This document shows positions 57,180 to 64,000 of a DNA stretch of 64,000 nt, one piece after another. The position numbers and the translations under genes were made by a program. Origin of the DNA: Calothrix sp. NIES-3974. Its GTDB lineage: Bacteria > Cyanobacteriota > Cyanobacteriia > Cyanobacteriales > Nostocaceae. The stretch lies in NCBI RefSeq assembly GCF_002368395.1, contig NZ_AP018254.1, positions 3,844,001 to 3,908,000 on the forward strand. The letters run 5' to 3'. Every line of letters begins with the position of its first letter. Within the stretch, counting starts at the first letter, position 1. The notes under the pieces were generated by a model that ran no database searches, was not told the origin of the DNA, and was given only the letters and a program-made list of their open reading frames with translations.

Positions 57180-57626
57180 TTACTTAATCTCAATTTGACG
57201 GCGATCGCATTCTAATATCACCTCATCTCCGTACTGCAAACCTTCGATTTTCGGTGCAATCACTTCTAATATATCAGCCCCTTGCAAGTGTTCCGGTTTG
57301 GTTTCAGGATGGGGATAATAAATCAATCCATCCCTGGTTGATTGATGATGTAATATTCGACAATCAAAAAAAGAAAAATCCTCCGCAGGTTCGGAAGGAG
57401 ACCATTTCACATTTATAAAGATATATTTAGGGGTTTTAATTATATATTCATGGGGATAGATAGAGATATTTAAAGTACCGGAAAAGTATGGACTTAAATC
57501 CAAACCTAATTCCTGGAAAAATGGTTTTTGCATGGCAATAGTCCCATCAGGGAAACGAGTATCTCCCCCCTTTCCTGATGCAACCCCATAACCAGGTTTG
57601 ATGATACCTTTGACTTGAGTCTTCAT
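57180..57626 (-). CDS. DUF120-like protein (CTP-dependent riboflavin kinase fold)
   Basis: A 148-aa protein. VKGIIKPGYGVASGKGGDTR, FFQELGLDLSPYFSGTLNIS and EGLQYGDEVILE fit the archaeal CTP-dependent riboflavin kinase pattern (glycine-rich turn, PGTLNV-like motif, GDEV near the end). The 27 residues upstream of the ATG at 57626 (start at 57707) look less protein-like, so the shorter start is used. Riboflavin kinase activity is not established, since cyanobacteria use RibF. It may instead be another beta-barrel enzyme. Lies just beyond the nifD break. Confidence 0.6.
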   Translation of the reverse strand: MKTQVKGIIKPGYGVASGKGGDTRFPDGTIAMQKPFFQELGLDLSPYFSGTLNISIYPHEYIIKTPKYIFINVKWSPSEPAEDFSFFDCRILHHQSTRDGLIYYPHPETKPEHLQGADILEVIAPKIEGLQYGDEVILECDRRQIEIK

Positions 57627-58455
57627 GTAGAACTTTCTGGTTATTTTGTCGTATATTTTACCATCTTGCGGCAAAACAAAATAAAGATAAACCTTGTGCG
57701 ATCGCACCGGTTCTTACCAATGGTATTTTCCCGCCAAGATTATTGGGAAACAAGCAATGTAGTGGTTGGGGTGTAATTCGTGACACGTACTTGCAATCGG
57801 GATTTGAGGCTTGTGTTTTTTCTGCGATCGCAAAGTGCTAGTTATATTGTCAATGGTGCGTTAACTTGTGCCAAACTTGATAAGATTGAATTTTAGCAGA
57901 GTCCCCCATATGCTTTAGATAGGGCTAAACACGCAGGTTGAGCTTGATATAAACATATACATGGTTTAGTTCTCGCTTGTAAATAGGGAGTAGTGAGTCG
58001 GAAGTGGGAAAAAATCACTTTTTTTATCGGTTCTGGTGTTAGCTTTACATGTAGACATGTAGGCTACTCCCTGCACCGTATTTTCGAGTCAAAGGAATTT
58101 CCCGAAAAAATCCCCGTCGAATATCCCATCTACATACCCAGTCGCGAAAAACTATGCTAACTTATGCCGAGATACCAATTTAATCCTCAAACCATGTACC
58201 AAAAATAAAGATATTATTATAAATTAGCAATTTGGTCTTTTTTGGACTAAGACCAACCTGTCGCGCTCAGGTTGACCTATAATTATGAAAAATTGTTAAC
58301 CATTACTACAAACATTTTGAGACATTCAAAGTCATCTGGAATGTTATCGGTAATGGCAAACCAGCCCTTGCTGGCTCCCTTGACAACCCTTATTCACCCT
58401 ATCGTACCACTCTCTTGTGGTCACCAACGGATTAAGCAGTAAGTAAATATCAAAT
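57627..58455. other. Spacer upstream of EF-G, with composite repeat
   Basis: No gene. Positions 57987-58074 are a copy of the composite repeat (GGGAGTAGTGAGTCGG ... CGGTTCTGGTGTTAGC ... CTACTCCC). The AT-rich part at 58190-58340 probably contains the EF-G promoter. Confidence 0.5.
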
Positions 58456-60546
58456 ATGAAAGACCTCACTCGTTATCGCAATATCGGTATCTTCGCCCAC
58501 GTTGATGCTGGTAAAACTACCACTACCGAACGAATCCTCAAACTCACCGGGAAAATCCACAAAATCGGTGAGGTACATGAAGGTGCGGCGACCACTGACT
58601 TCATGGAACAGGAACAAGAGCGAGGTATTACGATTCAATCCGCCGCAACAACCTGTTTTTGGAAAGACCACCAATTCAATATTATTGACACACCGGGACA
58701 CGTAGATTTTACCATTGAGGTATATCGTTCCCTCAAAGTTCTCGATGGTGGTATCGGTGTATTTTGCGGTTCCGGTGGTGTGGAACCCCAATCAGAAACC
58801 AACTGGCGCTATGCAAACGATTCAAAGGTAGCTCGAATTATCTACGTCAATAAACTTGACCGGATTGGTGCAGATTTTTACCGAGTAGTTAAGCAGGTTG
58901 AAGATATCCTTGCAGCCAAACCGTTGGTGATGGTATTACCGATTGGTCGAGAAAGCGATTTTGTCGGTGTCGTCGATTTGTTGACCCGTAAAGCTTGGGT
59001 GTGGGATGATTCTGGGGACCCGATGAATTACCAAATCAAGGAAGTTCCTGCGGACATGAAGGATGATGTGGAAGCCTACCGCGAAAAGCTAATTGAAACA
59101 GCTGTGGAACAGGATGATGCTTTGATGGAAAAATACCTCGAAGGAGAGGAGTTAAGCATCGAGGAGATTAAAAGCTGTGTTCGCAAGGGAACTATTAATC
59201 TATCCTTCTTCCCCACCTACTGCGGTTCCTCCTTCAAAAATAAGGGTGTGCAGTTAGTACTAGATGGCGTTGTCGATTATCTACCCAACCCCACCGAAGT
59301 CAAACCCCAACCGGAAGTTGATTTGGAAGGGAATGAAACCGGGGAATACGCCATTGTTGATCCCAATCGACCATTACGGGCATTAGCCTTTAAAATTATG
59401 GATGACCGTTTCGGGGCTTTGACATTTACCCGGTTGTATTCGGGTGTGTTGAATAAGGGCGATACGGTTCTTAATACTGCGACCGGAAAAACTGAGCGGA
59501 TTAGCCGTTTGGTGGAAATGCACGCTAATGACCGTCAGGAGATTGAATCAGCTCAAGCTGGGGATATTGTGGCGATTGTAGGGATGAAAAACGTGCAAAC
59601 TGGTCATACCCTATGTGATCCGAAACATCCCGCAACCTTGGAACCGATGGTATTCCCCGAACCAGTGATTTCTGTTTCCGTGACACCAACCAAAAAAGGT
59701 ACTGCGGAGAAAATGGGAATTGCCCTGGGTAAAATGGTACAGGAAGACCCATCCTTCCAAGTGGAGACAGACCCGGAAAGCGGTGAAACCATCATTAAGG
59801 GGATGGGAGAGTTACACCTCGATATTAAAGTCGATATTCTGCGTCGTACCCACGGGGTGGAAGTGGAAGTTGGTAAACCCCAAGTTGCTTACCGTGAATC
59901 TGTGACGAAAGCAGTTCAAGACGGTTACGTCCATAAGAAACAATCCGGTGGTTCCGGTCAATACGCAAAAATTGATTACATTATTGAACCCGGTGAACCA
60001 GGAAGTGGTTTCCAATTTGAATCGAAGGTGACAGGTGGTAACGTTCCTAGGGAATATTGGCCAGCTGTGCAAAAAGGTTTCGAGCAAAGTATCCAAAAAG
60101 GTGTGTTAGCTGGATTCCCCTGCGTAGACCTGAAAATCACCTTGACAGACGGTGGATTCCACCCCGTAGACTCTTCCGCGATCGCGTTTGAAATTGCTGC
60201 AAAAGCAGCCTATCGCCAAACCTTACCCAAAGCAGCACCCCAGTTACTGGAACCAATTATGAAGGTGGATGTATTTACACCAGATGACCACATGGGTGAC
60301 GTAATTGGTGACTTAAACCGTCGTCGTGGGATCATCAAATCCCAGGAAGCAGGTCCTACGGGTGTACGCATCAAAGCCGATGCACCCCTAAGCGAAATGT
60401 TTGGCTATATTGGTGACTTACGAACAATGACATCTGGTCGTGGTCAGTTTTCTATGGAATTTTCCCACTATGCACCTTGTCCGGCAAACGTTGCGGAAGC
60501 TGTAATTAAGGAAACAAAAGAACGGGAAGCTGCTGCTGCTAAGTAG
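58456..60546 (+). CDS. fusA: Translation elongation factor G
   Basis: A full 696-aa EF-G, the GTPase that drives ribosomal translocation. G1 [16 protein letters not shown]2 region [16 protein letters not shown]3 DTPGHVDF, G4 [10 protein letters not shown], and domain [22 protein letters not shown] with GGFHPVDSS are intact. There is no rpsL-rpsG-tuf neighbourhood, so it is probably the stand-alone cyanobacterial paralogue of the Synechocystis sll0830 type (from memory) rather than the str-operon copy. A good terminator follows. Its place beyond the nifD break is surprising. Confidence 0.95.
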   Translation: MKDLTRYRNIGIFAHVDAGKTTTTERILKLTGKIHKIGEVHEGAATTDFMEQEQERGITIQSAATTCFWKDHQFNIIDTPGHVDFTIEVYRSLKVLDGGIGVFCGSGGVEPQSETNWRYANDSKVARIIYVNKLDRIGADFYRVVKQVEDILAAKPLVMVLPIGRESDFVGVVDLLTRKAWVWDDSGDPMNYQIKEVPADMKDDVEAYREKLIETAVEQDDALMEKYLEGEELSIEEIKSCVRKGTINLSFFPTYCGSSFKNKGVQLVLDGVVDYLPNPTEVKPQPEVDLEGNETGEYAIVDPNRPLRALAFKIMDDRFGALTFTRLYSGVLNKGDTVLNTATGKTERISRLVEMHANDRQEIESAQAGDIVAIVGMKNVQTGHTLCDPKHPATLEPMVFPEPVISVSVTPTKKGTAEKMGIALGKMVQEDPSFQVETDPESGETIIKGMGELHLDIKVDILRRTHGVEVEVGKPQVAYRESVTKAVQDGYVHKKQSGGSGQYAKIDYIIEPGEPGSGFQFESKVTGGNVPREYWPAVQKGFEQSIQKGVLAGFPCVDLKITLTDGGFHPVDSSAIAFEIAAKAAYRQTLPKAAPQLLEPIMKVDVFTPDDHMGDVIGDLNRRRGIIKSQEAGPTGVRIKADAPLSEMFGYIGDLRTMTSGRGQFSMEFSHYAPCPANVAEAVIKETKEREAAAAK

Positions 60547-60589
60547 GATTGAGTTTGATTTAATTGGTTTTTGTTAATTAATTTTTGGC

Positions 60590-60626
60590 AAATCTCGATC
60601 GTTTTGATGGCGGTCGGGATTTTTTA
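60590..60626 (+). terminator. Rho-independent terminator after EF-G
   Basis: 12-pair stem AAATCTCGATCG / CGGTCGGGATTT (with G-U pairs), 9-nt loop, then a run of Ts. Confidence 0.85.
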
Positions 60627-60705
60627 TTGTTCTGGATATACTTGCATCACCCACCTGTTTTTTTGGCGTTGCTGAATAGAAATATGAATTGAAAATTTAC
60701 GTTAT

Positions 60706-60734
60706 GTAGAGACGTAGCATCGCTACGTCTCTAT
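60706..60734. repeat. GAGACG palindrome, TAG-CTA core
   Basis: GTAGAGACGTAGC-ATC-GCTACGTCTCTAT. Confidence 0.8.
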
Positions 60735-61124
60735 GACGATTGTGGTTTCAATACAAAATGTAAATAATCATAATGTATACCCAAATGCAGCAACACCGTT
60801 TTCTTGGTAGTTATGCCAACACGAATCACTACATTCCCGTATTTATATTGAGAAAAAACCGGGATTTTATTCTTGAATAGAGAAAATAAATATACCAAAT
60901 GTACCAATCAACTTTACTATTATTGGTTAGGTAAAGTTACACTATGCCATGAAAATCTTGATACATTTTCTTCCCCTGCTCCCCTAAATATATAAACTCC
61001 AAAGTAAAACGAACGGTATTATGGCAATCCGATTTAAGTCGTGAAAAATAGCCTGCCGTTGACTGATGACTGTTAACAACCCTACATGTAAGTTTCACAA
61101 ATCCCGCTCGGAATGCGGTATGTG

Positions 61125-61460
61125 CTAACCCACAGCAAACCCATCAAACTGCCGCATAAAAGGTGAATGATATGCTAATACAATATCCTCTCTAGGTACT
61201 CCGAGGTTGACAAGCTCATCTGCAAATCCAACCTCAGTCCCATCATGCTGTATCCAAATTTTGCCATCCTTAATATCAATATGCACCGAACAGCCATAAA
61301 TACGTTGCTCGTCTTTCCATCCCGCACTTACGACTTGATAGTGATCTCGTTCGAGATCAAAAATAGGCATTACTTCGATTTCACCCGATGAAAATTTATA
61401 ACTAGCATATTCTTCTAGTATTTTTTTTACCAACTGTCGATATTTTTCTAATTTCTCCAT
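61125..61460 (-). CDS. xisI: XisI (third copy)
   Basis: A 111-aa protein, MEKLEKYRQLVKKILEEYAS, with RDHYQVVSAGWKDEQRIYGC, IDIKDGKIWIQHDGTEVGFA and DIVLAYHSPFMRQFDGFAVG. It overlaps its xisH by 13 nt and lies within the presumed nifD element side of the window. Confidence 0.93.
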   Translation of the reverse strand: MEKLEKYRQLVKKILEEYASYKFSSGEIEVMPIFDLERDHYQVVSAGWKDEQRIYGCSVHIDIKDGKIWIQHDGTEVGFADELVNLGVPREDIVLAYHSPFMRQFDGFAVG

Positions 61461-61864
61461 TCGACTATAACCTCCTTTTTTGGATCGTAAATCAATAACT
61501 TTAACTGATACTTAGATACAATTCTTTGTACAAATCGCCTTGCAAAAAAGGTTTTGTAAGCTTGATTCGGAATCGCCAAATATAAAGTTCGCTCTGGTTG
61601 TTCGAGTTCTAAAGCTTCTTGATAATTAAGAAATTGCCCTAATGCAGTGTGAAATGTGGAAATAGCTGACGCTTGTAGGAAGGTTTTAATCTCTACAGCG
61701 ATTTTAGCACCTGACTTTTCTGCTGCTAGTAATTCTTCCGCTCCCAAATCAATCAGAAGTTCCACCTCCTCAACTAGAATACGCAATGGATCGTCTGTAA
61801 TTGTCCAACCATCTTTTTCCAGCGATCGCCTAACTACATCATGAAATACATCCTTTCCAGACAT
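61448..61864 (-). CDS. xisH: XisH (third copy)
   Basis: A 138-aa intact XisH, MSGKDVFHDVVRRSLEKDGW, with LLIDLGAEELLAAEKSGAKI then AVEIKTFLQASAISTFHTAL. It has the D and ExK of the PD-(D/E)XK-like core. The pair is the only excision-related gene seen in the 7.2 kb beyond the nifD break. Confidence 0.93.
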   Translation of the reverse strand: MSGKDVFHDVVRRSLEKDGWTITDDPLRILVEEVELLIDLGAEELLAAEKSGAKIAVEIKTFLQASAISTFHTALGQFLNYQEALELEQPERTLYLAIPNQAYKTFFARRFVQRIVSKYQLKLLIYDPKKEVIVEWRN

Positions 61865-61914
61865 TTTGATTTAGTACTAATGTTCGACACCCAATATATT
61901 ACCCAATTTCCCCA

Positions 61915-62394
61915 TCACAATAAATGTTTATATTCCCCTAAATCCCCCAAAAAAGCCGCTTCATAGTCTTCTTCGTCCACAACAAACCCGAAATCCATAA
62001 ACTCAAAACCAGGAGCGACACTACACCCCACCAATGCGTAATTACCACAGGGTTGGGCAGCTTGCCAGTAACCTGCCGGGACAACATGTACGGAGGTAAA
62101 TCCATCTAATTGGGCACCTAAAATCACCTTTTCTAGTCTTTGTTGTTGAGGGTTATAGGTAATTAACTCCAACCCATCACCTTCATAAAAATGCCACACC
62201 TCATCCGACTCCACCACATGCCAACGGCTGACTTCACCCTGACAAAGTAAAAAATAAATCGTCGTCAAAGCCGAACGTGGTTCTCCGTGACGCAATACCT
62301 GTAATGGGGAGCGATAGATTTCCCGATAATGGCCACCCTCCGGATGGGGTTGTAATTTTAACTTTGCGATTAATTCCTGAGTTCTGATGGTCAT
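61915..62394 (-). CDS. Cupin-fold protein, DUF985 family
   Basis: A 159-aa protein, MTIRTQELIAKLKLQPHPEG then GHYREIYRSPLQVLRHGEPR and LLCQGEVSRWHVVESDEVWH, FYEGDGLELI. This is the DUF985 cupin family, related to sugar epimerase-like folds, with putative metal or ligand histidines (WH, WHF). Biochemical role unknown. The heptamer repeat (62396-62421) lies 2 nt before the ATG. Confidence 0.88.
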   Translation of the reverse strand: MTIRTQELIAKLKLQPHPEGGHYREIYRSPLQVLRHGEPRSALTTIYFLLCQGEVSRWHVVESDEVWHFYEGDGLELITYNPQQQRLEKVILGAQLDGFTSVHVVPAGYWQAAQPCGNYALVGCSVAPGFEFMDFGFVVDEEDYEAAFLGDLGEYKHLL

Positions 62395-62395
62395 T

Positions 62396-62421
62396 CGATT
62401 TTGGATTTTGGATTTTGGATT
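62396..62421 (-). repeat. AATCCAAAATCC heptamer repeat before the cupin gene
   Basis: Three ATCCAAA units on the minus strand ending in ATCGA-ATG of the downstream gene. Confidence 0.85.
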
Positions 62422-62657
62422 AGTGGGACTTAGAAAAAAAATAGCCGGAAAAACTACTCAAATGTATACACAGCAAGACTTTGACATCATTTTGAATAGT
62501 TTCTTGCGATATCTAGGTTTCAAGCATTTTTGAGCCTGTAGTGTATTTTCCTTCCCCTGTATAGGTTTGAAGCTGATTTCTGCCTCAAAAATGTTTAAGT
62601 CCAGTTAGAGAATACGGATATACATTTTGCACATGACTTATGACTACCTATTACCGA

Positions 62658-63236
62658 TTAGTCAGGAAAAGCCAAACCAGTGCGGGGGTCGCGGATATAT
62701 AATCCGAGGGTGAGCGATCGCATGACTTCATCCCACACAGGTATTAATTGTTCTGCTTGATCCACCCAAAAATCAAAGGTAATCAAACACTGAATATTAG
62801 ACCCCAAACCAACACAAGTCCGGGAATAGGCTTCCCTGGGTTCAGCTTGGGTATCAATAAACTTGATTTGACACCACATAATGCGTGCTGTTTGTCGCTT
62901 AACAGTAAACACCTCACTCATCTCGATGGGATTGCGACTATCCTCCCTCATAATTTTCTTCAAAGTTGCCTTCAGGGGAAATAGACTCCAATCATTAGGA
63001 GGAAGATGATTATAGGACACCTCCAAACAACAATCATCCTTGGGAGGTTTATTGTCGAGAAACTTAAAAGAATTATCCTGGGGTTCACAAATCCAGGTAC
63101 GAGGAACATTGAAGCGCACAGCACCTCGACCTGCCACAAATATTTTATAGCCTTCAGGTCCTTCCCAGTGATGGTCAGGAGCAAGTTCCAGGGTTTCCTT
63201 TATCCATTGGCGATTACTCTTCTTCCGCTTGGTCAT
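62658..63236 (-). CDS. Conserved hypothetical protein, 192 aa
   Basis: Begins MTKRKKSNRQWIKETLELAP and contains GPEGYKIFVAGRGAVRFNVP then WICEPQDNSFKFLDNKPPKD. It ends WDEVMRSLTLGLYIRDPRTG LAFPD. The middle and C-terminal pattern (a beta-rich body, then VWDEVMRSLTL) recalls PsbP/Mog1-like proteins that fit a stress or secretion-associated fold, but I do not recognise a named family. No signal peptide. ATG at 63236. Confidence 0.65.
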   Translation of the reverse strand: MTKRKKSNRQWIKETLELAPDHHWEGPEGYKIFVAGRGAVRFNVPRTWICEPQDNSFKFLDNKPPKDDCCLEVSYNHLPPNDWSLFPLKATLKKIMREDSRNPIEMSEVFTVKRQTARIMWCQIKFIDTQAEPREAYSRTCVGLGSNIQCLITFDFWVDQAEQLIPVWDEVMRSLTLGLYIRDPRTGLAFPD

Positions 63237-63550
63237 GATACCTCTGCCCTTAATTGCTGCTAATCAGGCTTTTTTTAATAGTATCAAACCAACAGTCAAG
63301 TAACTTAGGAATAGTCCGTGACGGGAGTGGGGAGTAGACATCACATAGGCGCACGCGTAGCCGTTGTCGTAGACTAGCCTTATAATAGAGAACAGGGTAC
63401 ACCAGAACCCATGAAAGTGTTTTTTATCTTACTCCTTCATACCATTTTACTAAAATTTTGAGGCATTTTCTTCCCCTACTCCCGACCCGCTACTCCCCAC
63501 ACCCCAAGGTAAGAAAGAATTAAAAGCTAATTTCTGAGTTTAACTGAAGA
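63237..63550. other. Spacer with composite repeat modules
   Basis: From 63313 it has AGTCCGTGACGGGAGTGGGG, GTCGTAGACTAG, GTACACCAGAACCCATGAAA and CTACTCCCGACCCGCTACTCC, a copy of the composite dispersed repeat. No gene. Confidence 0.5.
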
Positions 63551-64000
63551 CTAACGATTTTCCCGTCGAAACTCCCAAGGGGAAGTACGCATTGGTTGAT
63601 CAGGATTCCAAATGCCATTACCAGCTAACCTAGCCCATTGTTGCGCTCGTTCTAGACGTAAATTGTACCTATGATTTGGCGATCGCGCATCAGCTAACAC
63701 CAATCCTTCCCTGACTAATAATTCATTAACCAAATCTTCACCCTTCCACACATAGGCTAAAGTTCTCCCACTTCTGTCTTTGGCTAGTTGATCGAATTCC
63801 AAAGCAATAGTTTGATTGAGAATCAACTCTTCCAAACGTTTTTTCGCTTCTACACCCCAAGGACGCTGACGAATATCCGGACTCTCAATCCCAATCAAGC
63901 GCACATGGGAAATCAAATTAGGTTGATCACCCAAACCCATCACTTCAAACACATGACCATTGACAACACCAACCGCTTGCACCTGTAACACCCGCTTTTC
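63551..64000 (-). CDS. Thermonuclease (SNase-like) domain protein, partial
   Basis: The frame stays open to the right window edge (EKRVLQVQAVGVVNGHVFEV), so its N-terminus, probably a signal peptide, is cut off. RLIGIESPDIRQRPWGVEAK, FDQLAKDRSGRTLAYVW and NELLVREGLVLADARSPNHR match the staphylococcal nuclease fold. The catalytic arginine of RLxGIxxP is present. Likely an exported Ca2+-dependent nuclease. A GTG at 63991 could be an internal start but is less likely. Confidence 0.82.
   Translation of the reverse strand, partial: EKRVLQVQAVGVVNGHVFEVMGLGDQPNLISHVRLIGIESPDIRQRPWGVEAKKRLEELILNQTIALEFDQLAKDRSGRTLAYVWKGEDLVNELLVREGLVLADARSPNHRYNLRLERAQQWARLAGNGIWNPDQPMRTSPWEFRRENR

Larger units (their letters stand above)
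60547..61124. other. Spacer after EF-G
   Basis: Contains the EF-G terminator, a TAG-CTA palindrome (60706-60734) and AT-rich sequence. The TTTTTGGCGTTGCTGAATAGAAATATGAATTG unit at 60660 resembles 40155-40200 (TTTTGGCGTTGTTGAATACA) next to another such palindrome, so the repeat unit is longer than the palindrome alone. No gene. Confidence 0.5.

Noticed and set aside
56750-64000. A second GGATTACTCCG core or nifD C-terminal coding within the window
   Set aside because: Neither the core, nor its complement CGGAGTAATCC, nor a GPYHGYDG-type coding stretch was seen by eye; an exact string search would confirm.

Overview
The window is chromosomal DNA of a filamentous, heterocyst-forming cyanobacterium (Nostoc/Calothrix-like). 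The evidence is the nif order nifB-fdxN-nifS-nifU-nifH-nifD, a nifD gene broken at the sequence where heterocyst excision elements sit, xisH/xisI genes, many GCGATCGC (HIP1) octamers, and short tandem repeats typical of Nostocales.

Layout. 1-5.3 kb: a partial PLP enzyme, a Uma2-family protein, a large Ski2-like RNA helicase and a small secreted protein. 5.3-9.1 kb: a nested mobile-element scar, in which a decayed IS605-type tnpB element carries a deleted group II intron inside tnpB and an IS4/IS50-type insertion in its end hairpin. 9.2-28 kb: housekeeping genes (RNB-domain protein, ubiX, LapA-like protein, NB-ARC ATPase, shikimate kinase, alkyltransferase-like protein, acetolactate synthase, argC, lipB, hpf/lrtA, rpsU) separated by long repeat-rich spacers. 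28-42 kb: phoH, an xisH gene split by an IS605-type element followed by xisI, mscL, methyltransferase, PrsW-like protease, tandem QueD-like protein, SDR-CIA30 protein, DUF1338 protein, coaE and a cobA-hemD fusion. 41.9-49 kb: an accessory island with a long gene-free stretch, a tyrosine recombinase of the XisA/XisC kind, a nuclease-like gene with a broken paralogue, a second xisHI pair and an AbiEii-like nucleotidyltransferase pair. 49-56.8 kb: the nif cluster. 56.8-64 kb: sequence beyond the nifD break, carrying a DUF120-like protein, a full EF-G, a third xisHI pair, a cupin, an unknown protein and a nuclease.

The nif genes fit together as follows. NifB makes the FeMo-co precursor, FdxN supplies electrons or clusters, NifS and NifU build Fe-S clusters, NifH is the reductase, and NifD is one half of the catalytic component. 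As arranged here NifD lacks its C-terminus and nifK is not in view, so nitrogenase would need DNA excision or is broken.

The most notable signals are: the nifD junction at an 11-bp core; the exact, in-frame split of xisH by a 1657-bp IS605-type element; three xisHI modules with identical 13-nt overlaps; an RNB-family protein without its catalytic aspartates; a tyrosine recombinase with YxxR in place of HxxR; AATCCAAAATCC repeats placed in one orientation just before many start codons; and a family of palindromes that share one stem but carry three different cores. Gene boundaries come from reading frames and family knowledge. No database search was run.
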